DNA from: Parapedobacter sp042666505
GTDB lineage: Bacteria > Bacteroidota > Bacteroidia > Sphingobacteriales > Sphingobacteriaceae
Assembly (NCBI RefSeq): GCF_042666505.1
Contig: NZ_JBHTDN010000001.1
Location: 992,001-1,056,000, forward strand
Length of the DNA: 64,000 nucleotides
Reading direction: 5' to 3'
The position numbers were made by a program, and so were the translations under genes. Shown here one piece after another: positions 1 through 6,727 of this stretch. Each line of letters opens with the position of its first letter. The first letter of the stretch is position 1. Below the pieces are notes generated by a model. That model did not search any database. It saw only the letters and a list, made by a program, of their open reading frames with translations, and was not told the DNA's origin.

Positions 1-370
1 CTTCCAAAACGCCGGGAATATGCAACAGACGCTCGCTGTTCAGATACCGGCCAAGCGTGGCTACCAGCCTGATCGTGAAACTGCTGCTGTCTGGCGGTGC
101 GTTAAAGGTGCCTTGCGCGGACTTTGGCGATAGCGTACTGACTGGTGTGGCGTCGTTGGCAAATACCCAGGGGGCGGCGTTGAGCTCGATTTGAACCGCC
201 CGTTGCTCTTCCCCGCAGCCGAAGAAAAGCAGACCGCAGCTAATTATCAGTACCACTCCGGCACCCCGGCAGAGGTGCCGGCAATAGCGATGGCCAACGC
301 CCAGCCATACGCCGAGCGAACGCGGCCGCGGCATATCCGTGATTTTCTGACGAACAAGTTGTCGGAACAT
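1..370 (-). CDS. Secreted surface lipoprotein, N-terminal part (cut by window edge)
   Basis: The reading frame is open on the minus strand from an ATG at 370 to the left edge, so only about the first 123 residues are present. A basic N-terminal stretch of about 38 residues is followed by a hydrophobic segment ending in FFGCGEEQ, a plausible lipobox with Cys at about residue 52. The mature part contains FTIRLVATLGRYLNSERLL then HIPGVLE, which resembles the start of concanavalin/LamG-like domains in Bacteroidota surface glycan-binding or glycosidase lipoproteins. That likeness is from memory and is tentative. The long basic region before the lipobox suggests a later start, such as the Met at residue 13, is possible. 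Its divergent neighbour is a Crp/Fnr regulator. Confidence 0.55.
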   Translation of the reverse strand, partial: MFRQLVRQKITDMPRPRSLGVWLGVGHRYCRHLCRGAGVVLIISCGLLFFGCGEEQRAVQIELNAAPWVFANDATPVSTLSPKSAQGTFNAPPDSSSFTIRLVATLGRYLNSERLLHIPGVLE

Positions 371-434
371 GTCACAGCAAATATAGGTTTTAAGCGATAG
401 ATTGCGTTGCCTTTATTTTATTGCCAATTAAAGC

Positions 435-442
435 TAGATTTG
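435..442 (+). promoter_or_regulatory. Putative -7 box (TAGATTTG) of the Crp/Fnr gene
   Basis: TAGATTTG matches the Bacteroidota sigma-ABfr -7 consensus TAnnTTTG. It would place the transcription start near 449, giving a leader of about 29 nt before the ATG at 478. No well-spaced TTG -33 element is visible, so the call rests on the -7 box and its position. Confidence 0.4.
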
Positions 443-448
443 CCATAA

Positions 449-468
449 GTTCGTTGTCGAAAACGAAC
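449..468. promoter_or_regulatory. Perfect 7-bp dyad with 6-bp spacer at the Crp/Fnr gene start
   Basis: GTTCGTT (449-455) and AACGAAC (462-468) form a perfect inverted repeat with a 6-bp spacer. It lies just after the putative -7 box and 9 bp before the ATG of the Crp/Fnr-family gene. The arm-N6-arm geometry is that of classical CRP/FNR operators, so autoregulation by the adjacent gene product is a reasonable inference. A leader hairpin is the alternative. Confidence 0.45.
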
Positions 469-477
469 GAATGATCG

Positions 478-1014
478 ATGAATGCTGTAAGTGAATTGTA
501 CAATCGGATTGAAAACCTCCATTTGTGGGAAAAGTCCGTCGTTTTGGAGCGAAACCAATACCTCGCCGAATACGGCGCGGTTGAGAAGAAGCTCTACTAC
601 GTAGTGTCGGGAAGCTTGAAAGTCTGTATGCGGGATGGGAAGGAGGAGCACATTGTAAGGTTCGGGTACCAAGGTGACTTTATCACGGCGTTAGACAGTT
701 TTATCAGCGGAAAACCGTCCGATTTTTACATCCAAGCCATCAAACGGACCGAGGTGAAAGTCATTTCCAAAGCGGCTTATCTGTCGTTCGTTGAGCTGAA
801 TCCGGCGAACAGACAATTGTGGCAGGATATGCTGGAACAGCTGGTGCTTCAGCAACTGGAACGCGAGAAGGACATGCTCACCAGCTCACCGAGAGATCGA
901 TACCAACGTGTATTGAAACGAAGTCCGCAATTGTTCCAGCAAATCCCGCATAAACACATCGCATCGTATTTGCGGATGGCTCCCGAAACGTTGTCCCGCC
1001 TCAAAAAATCTTGA
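478..1014 (+). CDS. Crp/Fnr-family transcriptional regulator
   Basis: The 178-residue protein has the architecture of Bacteroidota Crp/Fnr regulators. Residues 1-110 form a cyclic-nucleotide-binding-like beta-roll (LYYVVSGSLKVCMRDGKEEH, then RFGYQGDFI). A dimerisation helix spans about 112-145 (QDMLEQLVLQQLEREKDML), followed by a short winged-helix region with IPHKHIASYLRMAPETLSRL as the recognition helix-turn-helix. No FNR-type Cys cluster is seen and the cAMP-contacting Arg/Ser pattern is not evident, so the ligand is unknown. The protein ends soon after the recognition helix, which is usual for this clade. A 20-bp dyad at 449-468 is a candidate autoregulatory site. Confidence 0.85.
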   Translation: MNAVSELYNRIENLHLWEKSVVLERNQYLAEYGAVEKKLYYVVSGSLKVCMRDGKEEHIVRFGYQGDFITALDSFISGKPSDFYIQAIKRTEVKVISKAAYLSFVELNPANRQLWQDMLEQLVLQQLEREKDMLTSSPRDRYQRVLKRSPQLFQQIPHKHIASYLRMAPETLSRLKKS

Positions 1015-1051
1015 CTTGAATCAATGATTATCTGCCGAAAATAAGGCAGCT

Positions 1052-1089
1052 TTGCTTCTAAATTTTGCTTCTAAATTTTGCTTCTAAAA
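1052..1089. repeat. Three tandem copies of a 13-bp unit upstream of the DinB-like gene
   Basis: The unit TTGCTTCTAAATT occurs at 1052-1064 and 1065-1077, with a near-complete third copy at 1078-1089 (TTGCTTCTAAAA). The array ends 6 bp before the chosen ATG at 1096. Each junction creates AAATTTTG, one mismatch from the TAnnTTTG -7 consensus, so copy number could alter promoter strength. This is the only simple tandem array noticed in the window. Confidence 0.85.
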
Positions 1090-1095
1090 TCGTGT

Positions 1096-1650
1096 ATGAT
1101 AAACGTGGAAGAGTTATTAACCGAATTGGCCGGCCTTACACGGCAGCACATCCATACGGTACAATCATTTAAGCAATTGTCGCTGGAAACGCTGAACCGG
1201 AAGCCTGCCGCTGGCGGCTGGAGTATACTGGAATGCGTGGAGCATCTGAACCGGTATGGGGATTTTTACGTTCCGGAAATTGAACTTCGCATCCAGAATT
1301 CAAAACGTCGGCCATCGACTGTTTTCAAGCCCGGTCTTTTGGGGAATTATTTTGCGAAAAGCATGTTGCCCAAAGAACGGCTGAACAAAATGAAGACCTT
1401 TAAATCGATGGATCCGGCGGATAGCGCGCTGGACCCATCGGTGTTGGATAAATTTATCGATCAACAGGAACAGTTGCTCCAACTCCTCGAAGCTTCCAGA
1501 CAAACGGACCTGACCCGGGTTAAAACGTCGATATCGATTTCCAAATGGATAAAACTGCGTCTTGGGGATACACTCAGGGTGGTGATTTACCACAACCTGC
1601 GCCATATCGTACAGGCGCAAAAATTGGTGGCAAACATTCCCTCGACGTAG
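1096..1650 (+). CDS. DinB-like / DUF1569-type four-helix protein
   Basis: The 184-residue product resembles the DinB/YfiT superfamily, metal-binding four-helix bundles often linked to thiol-transferase or stress functions. Visible markers are the N-terminal region leading to GGWSILECVEHLNRYGDFY, where the motif His lies in the helix after the W-S-I-L-E signature, and the C-terminal VVIYHNLRHIVQAQKL, where the His residues would complete a metal site. Start: ATG at 1096 (MINVEELL) is preferred, because the frame upstream runs into the 13-bp repeat array with only a TTG codon. It follows the Crp/Fnr gene by about 80 bp. No specific substrate can be inferred. Confidence 0.75.
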   Translation: MINVEELLTELAGLTRQHIHTVQSFKQLSLETLNRKPAAGGWSILECVEHLNRYGDFYVPEIELRIQNSKRRPSTVFKPGLLGNYFAKSMLPKERLNKMKTFKSMDPADSALDPSVLDKFIDQQEQLLQLLEASRQTDLTRVKTSISISKWIKLRLGDTLRVVIYHNLRHIVQAQKLVANIPST

Positions 1651-2078
1651 GCCGTAATCAGTTACAGATCCGTTGTTATTCTTTTCTCCGGGCTTTGTTC
1701 GATTTTTCGGTTGTTAAATGTTTTGCCGGATGTAAGGGTATAGCTGAAAGACGGCCCTACGGTTCGGTTAAGGCGTTTCTAGCAAAATACACGGTGGCAC
1801 CGCGGTCTGTAAACTAATCCGCCTTTTCCGAATTGGCGGTGAGATAAGGCGATCGGTAGAAAGCAAACAAATCGGCATCGACTATTTTTGGATTGTGAAT
1901 ACGTGATCGGTGCTGATCTATAGTGGTGACTGCTGCCGAAATTCCGGATCTGATATTCGACGACCTTGTCGACGGATTCGGCACACTGCGTCATCGTACA
2001 AAGATCCCATTTGCTAATTCCGCCAAACAAGTAAGGCGGGCGCTTGGTTATCCTAATGAACTTATCATCCTGTCTGGC
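1651..2078. other. 428 bp with no supportable gene
   Basis: Between the DinB-like gene and the small membrane protein at 2079 I see only short overlapping frames with no recognisable protein signature on either strand, no tRNA-like fold and no clear repeat. The stretch could be decayed coding sequence. The frame that continues into the membrane protein is open back to about 1923 but has no good start or family resemblance. Confidence 0.4.
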
Positions 2079-2258
2079 ATGAAGAAAAGTAGAATAATGA
2101 TAGGGATAAGCCTGGGGTTGTTTGCGCTCGCATTGATGCTGTTTCGTTTGGCATATGCGGCTGTTGTTTACCGATTCAGTGTATGGCTAATGATAGGTGG
2201 CGTTGTGTTAATGCTTACCGCCATCGTCGTTTTTATCATCTATTTCCGAGAGCGATGA
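2079..2258 (+). CDS. Small two-helix membrane protein, unknown function
   Basis: A 59-residue frame starts at an ATG (MKKSRIMIG). It contains two hydrophobic segments, about residues 6-28 (GISLGLFALALMLFRLAYAA) and 33-55 (FSVWLMIGGVVLMLTAIVV), and ends YFRER. The positive-hydrophobic-positive layout is typical of small inner-membrane proteins. I do not recognise a family. The frame is open further upstream to about 1923, but that part is not hydrophobic and looks non-coding. The downstream 260 bp hold nothing supportable. Confidence 0.5.
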   Translation: MKKSRIMIGISLGLFALALMLFRLAYAAVVYRFSVWLMIGGVVLMLTAIVVFIIYFRER

Positions 2259-2520
2259 AGCGGGGTAGGCAGCCTGACTGATTGGTGCGATAATCCATTG
2301 TTCATAGCTGCGGCGGTTGTAGCTGCAGCCCGTCTGCGATTCGCTGTTGGATTTAACTCATATTTTGATCAACTTTATTGCGTGCCTATAACTGGTTGCC
2401 CGCTCATTATCGGGTTACCGCACCGGCAGTTCGTTGGCCCGGCCCAAAATAAAACTGCAAACGTTGTCCCCCTATGGGAAGGTCGGTCGTCATAAGCACA
2501 AACATTAAAATTTTTTGACA

Positions 2521-2862
2521 ATGAAAGAATTTGCATTAATTTTCAGATTGAAAGATTTGGCTGACTTTCAGCCGTCGCCCGAACAGATGCAGGAACGGAT
2601 GAATTGGCTGGCCGGAATCGCCGCTCAGAACAAGCTGGTGGACAAAGGCAATACGCTGCTGCCGATTGCGGGAAGTGCAAAGACGGTTAAAGCCGACGAC
2701 GTGGTAACGGATGGTCCGTATACCGAAATCAAGGAATTCATCAGCGGTTACATCGTGGTGAAGGCTGAGACGATTGACGAAGCGGTAGCCATGGCAAAAG
2801 GAAACCCGATTTTTAAGGTCGGCGGCAACATTGAAGTCCGGGAGGTGTTAAAACGTGATTGA
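2521..2862 (+). CDS. YCII/DGPF-domain protein, partner of the ECF42-type sigma factor
   Basis: A 113-residue protein of the YCII-like (DGPF) family, named for a short conserved motif seen here as DGPYTE (about residues 63-68) and followed by SGYIVVKAETIDEAVAMAKG. These are ferredoxin-like-fold dimeric proteins. In ECF42 loci one or more are encoded beside the sigma factor and are thought to be its regulators or targets. ATG at 2521 (MKEFALIF) was chosen over a TTG two codons earlier. The stop codon overlaps the start region of the sigma gene at 2859, so the two are probably translationally coupled. No Shine-Dalgarno sequence is visible. Confidence 0.85.
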   Translation: MKEFALIFRLKDLADFQPSPEQMQERMNWLAGIAAQNKLVDKGNTLLPIAGSAKTVKADDVVTDGPYTEIKEFISGYIVVKAETIDEAVAMAKGNPIFKVGGNIEVREVLKRD

Positions 2863-4115
2863 CATTGGCTCGTACGGGATCACATAACGAGGTTTTACCC
2901 CACTTATTCCGGCAGGAGTACGCGAAAATGACGGCTGTCTTATGCCGTCATTTTGGTTTACGGCACATGGAAACTGCCGAGGATATCGCAAGTGATACGT
3001 TTCTGAAAGCGTCCGAACATTGGGCTATACATGGCGTGCCGGATAATCCGACGGCTTGGTTGTACACGGTGGCCAAAAACAAAGCTAAAGACCATATCAA
3101 ACACCTGTCGGTCGTTGAGACCCAGGTGCGGAACCAATCCGGAGCCGAGCGCATCCGATACGAAGAAGCTTTTGAATACCATGAGCAGGGCATCGCGGAT
3201 AGCCAATTGGCAATGATTTTTGCGGTTTGTAACCCGGCAAATGCAAGCAAGAGTCAAATCTGTTTGGCGCTCCAGATCCTGTGCGGTTTCAGTGTCGAAG
3301 AAATCGCCAATGCATTCCTGACGAAAGCCGAAACGATAAAAAAGCGGCTCCAGCGGGCAAGAAGCAACCTGCGGAACGATAATTTCCAGATTGGCTTGTT
3401 GAGCGAAGCGGCAATCGTATCCAGGCTGCCTACCGTACTAAAGACGCTGTACCTGGTGTTTAACGAAGGCTATTTTTCCAAAACGGGCGACCAACTGGTG
3501 AGAAAGGAGCTCTGTTCCGAAGCGATACGGCTCGGCTTGGTGCTGACTGAAAATCCATTGACCAATACCCCGCAGGTGAATGCGCTAATGGCGCTGATGT
3601 GCTATCAGAGCTCGCGGCTGGAGGCGCGAACCGGGGCTGGGGGCGAGACGGTCCGCTTTGATGAACAGGATCGGGAACGATGGGATAAGGCGCTCATCCA
3701 ACGGGGGCATCAGTACCTGATCAATGCTACAACCGGCAACGAAATCTCGGCCTACCACTTGGAAGCCGGTATTGCGTATTGGCACACCGTCACGTCAGAT
3801 GCAAATAAATGGCCACATATCCTGCAATTGTATAATCAACTGATCCTGATCGAATATTCGCCGATCGTAGCACTGAATAGAACGTTTGCTTTTGCGCAGG
3901 TTTACGGACGTGAGAGAACTATTAGCGAAGCGGAGAAATTGCGGCTGACTGGCAACAGCCATTACCATGCGTTGCTGGGCTATCTCTATTCCGAAACGGA
4001 TACCACAAAGGCGATCGCACACTATGAACAAGCGATCCGGGTCACCCGTTCCAAACGGGAGCGGCAGGTATTGGCAGACCTGAAAATGCGTTGCGCTGCT
4101 GGTCGTGGGTTTTAA
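2859..4115 (+). CDS. ECF42-type RNA polymerase sigma factor with long C-terminal extension
   Basis: This 418-residue protein begins with a sigma-70 region 2 (HLFRQEYAKMTAVLCRHFGL, then EDIASDTFLKASEHW and PTAWLYTVAKNKAKDH). A region 4 helix-turn-helix follows at about residues 140-170 (SVEEIANAFLTKAETIKKRL). About 250 residues of C-terminal extension carry TPR-like helices (LYLVFNEGYFS; AHYEQAIRVTRSKRERQVLADL). This architecture and the preceding DGPF gene match the ECF42 group, in which the extension replaces a classical anti-sigma factor. Start: the frame is closed by a stop just before 2859, and the conserved HLFRQEY region lies upstream of the first ATG (2928). Initiation is therefore probably at a TTG, 2859 or 2865, overlapping the upstream stop codon. 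Confidence 0.85.
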   Translation: MTLARTGSHNEVLPHLFRQEYAKMTAVLCRHFGLRHMETAEDIASDTFLKASEHWAIHGVPDNPTAWLYTVAKNKAKDHIKHLSVVETQVRNQSGAERIRYEEAFEYHEQGIADSQLAMIFAVCNPANASKSQICLALQILCGFSVEEIANAFLTKAETIKKRLQRARSNLRNDNFQIGLLSEAAIVSRLPTVLKTLYLVFNEGYFSKTGDQLVRKELCSEAIRLGLVLTENPLTNTPQVNALMALMCYQSSRLEARTGAGGETVRFDEQDRERWDKALIQRGHQYLINATTGNEISAYHLEAGIAYWHTVTSDANKWPHILQLYNQLILIEYSPIVALNRTFAFAQVYGRERTISEAEKLRLTGNSHYHALLGYLYSETDTTKAIAHYEQAIRVTRSKRERQVLADLKMRCAAGRGF

Positions 4116-4190
4116 CCTAAGTACCCGAAGCACCGGCTATTTACCCTCCATTCCAAATAGGACAAAATATCGGACTGGGTGAGCTCACGG

Positions 4191-4814
4191 TTATTGAAAT
4201 AACTTTTTGATCTGCTCGATGACTTCGGGTTTGTATCCCACCATGCGGAGGACTTCGCGATCTCCCTCGAAGACAACGACCGTAGGCACTGACCGCACGC
4301 GGTATTGCGCAGCCAAGTCGGGGTGGTCAAACGGATTAACATCCCGGTAAGGAATGTTGTGACGGTCTAAGGCATCGGTTACGGCTGCGCAGGTAACGCA
4401 GCTGTCGGTACGGAATTTGAGGATGCGCACGCGAGTTTCCATGGTTTCGGGTTCATTATTGATATAATCGACAAAGGCCTGTATTTCGCTGGGAGTTCCG
4501 GACAATTCGAATTTGAGGTTGATGGGGATGCCGTATTGCTGGTGTATCCGGTCTACCGCGGCCGCAAAATCGCGCCCCCAGTTCCGGTTGCCGCTCCCCG
4601 ATACGGACAGTATTTTACGGTGGTGGCGGGTAAGGAAATTTTCCACCATGGGAGGGACGGCGCCCATCGGGTCGGTGTACGTAACCAAATGGGCTTGCTG
4701 GAAGGGAATAAGGTCCGGAAGCTCGCAGGTCCGGAGGTGCAGCACGGAAAGTTCGACGGCTTTGTTTACAAAGCGCCGGACGTTTCCGGTCCTGCTGGCA
4801 AATATGATGAGCAT
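4191..4814 (-). CDS. NrdI-like flavodoxin fused to a C-terminal thioredoxin/glutaredoxin domain
   Basis: The 207-residue protein combines two redox modules. Residues 1-120 are NrdI-like: a flavin phosphate loop FASRTGNVRRF near the N terminus and the NrdI signature GSGNRNWG at 73-80. Residues 127-207 form a thioredoxin-like domain with the active site CVTC (139-142) and the cis-Pro motif SVPTVVVF (Pro177). NrdI supplies the oxidant for the Mn2 tyrosyl-radical cofactor of class Ib ribonucleotide reductase and NrdH reduces that enzyme, so the fusion joins two partners normally encoded separately. No nrdE or nrdF gene is in the window. The gene is divergent from the GH43 gene and has a good -7 box at 4870-4877. 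The alternative is a stand-alone flavin-thiol redox protein. Confidence 0.8.
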   Translation of the reverse strand: MLIIFASRTGNVRRFVNKAVELSVLHLRTCELPDLIPFQQAHLVTYTDPMGAVPPMVENFLTRHHRKILSVSGSGNRNWGRDFAAAVDRIHQQYGIPINLKFELSGTPSEIQAFVDYINNEPETMETRVRILKFRTDSCVTCAAVTDALDRHNIPYRDVNPFDHPDLAAQYRVRSVPTVVVFEGDREVLRMVGYKPEVIEQIKKLFQ

Positions 4815-4869
4815 GGTATCGTAGTAAACCCCAGATTTAGCGATTTGTTTATCCCGTTGCGCTATGGGG

Positions 4870-4877
4870 CAAAGGTA
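4870..4877 (-). promoter_or_regulatory. -7 box (TACCTTTG) of the NrdI-thioredoxin gene
   Basis: On the minus strand TACCTTTG is a perfect TAnnTTTG match. It is 55 nt upstream of the start at 4814 and faces away from the GH43 promoter. No clear -33 TTG was found. Confidence 0.5.
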
Positions 4878-4900
4878 TCGATCGTATCGCTTATTTTCTA

Positions 4901-4908
4901 TACATTTG
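4901..4908 (+). promoter_or_regulatory. -7 box (TACATTTG) of the GH43 gene
   Basis: TACATTTG matches TAnnTTTG perfectly. Transcription would begin near 4915, which excludes the upstream TTG at 4913 as the translation start and supports the ATG at 4943. Confidence 0.5.
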
Positions 4909-4942
4909 TCGTTTGGAGGTAACCACCGTTATCTGTAATTCG

Positions 4943-5977
4943 ATGAACAACGCAATTTATTTACTACTGGTTTTTTTGCTGGCGCACGGCACGATCCAGG
5001 CTCAGGAGAAGACGTTTACGAATCCGCTGCGGAAAGGCGCCGATCCGTTTGTGATGAAGCATGACGGACGCTATTACACCATTTTCAATGGCGGTGGCGG
5101 GATAACGGTTACGGAATCCCGTTTCTTAACCAAATTTGAGAAAACAGCGGTCGTATGGACACCGCCTGAAAATGGGTGGAATAGCTACAACATCTGGGCA
5201 CCTGAAATCCATGAGATCGACGGCAAATGGTACATTTATTACGCCGGTTCGGTACATAACGGGGCACCGTTTCATGCGCAGCGTGCAGGTGTATTGGAAG
5301 CCGATAATCCGTTTGGCCCGTACGTAGACAAGGGAATGTTTTATACCGGCGATGACCCGGAAACGAAGAAGGACAACTGCTGGGCGATCGACATGACTCT
5401 GCTGCAGCATGGCGGAAAGAATTACGCGGTATGGTCCGGCTGGACAGCATTACACGACCACCATGATGTGGATCAGTACCTGTATATCGCCGAATTGATC
5501 GATCCATATACGCTTGGGAAACGGGTATTGCTGTCAAAACCCGAGCTACCGTGGGAAAAAGGAGATCATATTGCGTTACAGGAAGGACCGCAAGTATTGA
5601 AGCATGGGGACGACGTGTTCATTATGTACTCCACACGGGGCTCCTGGACGGAACATTATAAAATGGGACAATTGCGGTTAAAATCGACGGATAGTGACCC
5701 CTTAGACCCTAATTCTTGGATCAAGGCCGATCAGCCGGTGTTTCAGGGTACCGATAAAGTACACGGTGTAGGCCATGCCAGCATGACCACCTCGCCCGAT
5801 GATACGGAATATTGGATCTACTACCATTCCAAATTGCAATTGGATGGTGGATGGAATAACCGCCATGTATTTCTTCAGAGATTTGCCTTTGACGAAGATG
5901 GAAATCCGGATTTCGGCGTGCCCAGCGGTTCGTCGACACTGGATCGCCCATCGGGAGAGGTGGAGTTGGAGCGGTAG
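4943..5977 (+). CDS. Secreted glycoside hydrolase family 43 enzyme (arabinofuranosidase/xylosidase type)
   Basis: The 344-residue protein starts with a signal peptide (MNNAIYLLLVFLLAHGTIQA, cleaved near Gln21) and continues as a single five-bladed beta-propeller GH43 domain. Expected acidic residues are visible: Asp34 in GADPFVM (general base), Asp150 in AIDMTLL (pKa modulator) and Glu214 in LQEGPQVL (general acid). The length fits a catalytic domain with no accessory module. GH43 members remove arabinose or xylose from plant polysaccharides, but substrate cannot be read from sequence here. No transporter or other glycosidase adjoins it. ATG at 4943 is chosen because the signal peptide starts there and the promoter lies at 4901-4908. 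Confidence 0.85.
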   Translation: MNNAIYLLLVFLLAHGTIQAQEKTFTNPLRKGADPFVMKHDGRYYTIFNGGGGITVTESRFLTKFEKTAVVWTPPENGWNSYNIWAPEIHEIDGKWYIYYAGSVHNGAPFHAQRAGVLEADNPFGPYVDKGMFYTGDDPETKKDNCWAIDMTLLQHGGKNYAVWSGWTALHDHHDVDQYLYIAELIDPYTLGKRVLLSKPELPWEKGDHIALQEGPQVLKHGDDVFIMYSTRGSWTEHYKMGQLRLKSTDSDPLDPNSWIKADQPVFQGTDKVHGVGHASMTTSPDDTEYWIYYHSKLQLDGGWNNRHVFLQRFAFDEDGNPDFGVPSGSSTLDRPSGEVELER

Positions 5978-6062
5978 GTTATGGTTCGGTATCCGTTGGG
6001 TTTTGTGTGCGGACATTCGTGAATGCCGGCCATTTTGATTAATTTTGCAAGGCAAGCAACAT

Positions 6063-6356
6063 ATGAAGTATTTACTTTCCATACTGTGTCTCATCGCCAT
6101 CGCCGCCTGCCAGAACCGGCAACGGGAGCAGGCGCTAACGCAACTCGATAAGAAACTGGCCCGCGAAGTGACGTTGAAAACGGTGACACAGGGCGATTCC
6201 GTACTGCACATCACCACCCAACATATTTGGTACCAGGGCGAGCAGATTGCGTCGGAGAGCGATACCATCAAGACCGCCGTGCGACCTAACACCTGGGACC
6301 GTGCCGATTCATCGGCCACCTTGGGCCAGGTGCCGATTTATGTAACCATACAGTAA
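6063..6356 (+). CDS. Small lipoprotein of unknown function, first gene of a YgiB/YgiC-type operon
   Basis: A 97-residue lipoprotein: the signal peptide MKYLLSILCLIAIAAC ends in a lipobox with Cys16. The mature part begins with a charged helix (QNRQREQALTQLDKKLAREV) and continues as a short beta-rich region. I do not recognise the family. Its TAA shares its last base with the ATG of the next lipoprotein gene at 6356, indicating coupled translation with the YgiB-like gene and the ATP-grasp enzyme. A role at the envelope together with those two products is inferred from this layout only. Confidence 0.65.
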   Translation: MKYLLSILCLIAIAACQNRQREQALTQLDKKLAREVTLKTVTQGDSVLHITTQHIWYQGEQIASESDTIKTAVRPNTWDRADSSATLGQVPIYVTIQ

Positions 6357-6727
6357 TGAGAAAAACAACAGCAAAAAGCATCCAATTGGTATTGATTACG
6401 TCGGTATTGGCTTCGTGCGCACAACACCATGCACCGCAAAAAGCGGAAGGTGGCCAGCGCGTGTTTATGCGTGCGGATTCCACGGCGGCCTATACTGAGG
6501 TCACAGAAAACTACGCCCAGGGGCACTCGGGAATGGGAATGGGCAACGCATTCCTTTGGTATATGGCGTTTCGGCACCTGGGAGGTGGCTTTGGTTACGC
6601 CAATAACAGCTTGCACCCGCAGTCTGTGGCGGGCACGAATGCCGCCAAAGCCGCTGCCTTCCAAGCACAGCGGGGCGGATTCGGGCGCACAGCAGCGTCG
6701 GCACCTCGGTCGTCTTACGGTTCCTGA
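6356..6727 (+). CDS. YgiB/YjfM-like (DUF1190-type) lipoprotein
   Basis: The 123-residue lipoprotein has the lipobox LITSVLASC at Cys21. The later part is rich in Gly, Ala and Met and contains GNAFLWYMAFRHLGGGFGY. It ends in RGGFG plus a Ser-rich tail, which recalls the C terminus of enterobacterial YgiB/YjfM proteins. In those bacteria the gene is next to a glutathionylspermidine-synthase-like ATP-grasp gene (YgiC/YjfC), exactly as here. Its start overlaps the preceding stop by one base and its TGA shares one base with the ATG of the ATP-grasp gene at 6727. Function of the family is unknown, possibly envelope integrity. Confidence 0.65.
   Translation: MRKTTAKSIQLVLITSVLASCAQHHAPQKAEGGQRVFMRADSTAAYTEVTENYAQGHSGMGMGNAFLWYMAFRHLGGGFGYANNSLHPQSVAGTNAAKAAAFQAQRGGFGRTAASAPRSSYGS

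Noticed and set aside
1545..1817. Open frame after the DinB-like gene
   Set aside because: It overlaps the DinB-like gene in another frame and has no signature, signal or start context; not supportable.
1923..2078. N-terminal extension of the small membrane protein
   Set aside because: The frame is open but not hydrophobic, lacks resemblance and has only a GTG start; the ATG at 2079 begins a coherent two-helix protein.
4112..4342. Minus-strand frame overlapping the 3' ends at 4.1-4.3 kb
   Set aside because: It is out of frame with the NrdI-thioredoxin gene and overlaps its C-terminal coding region.
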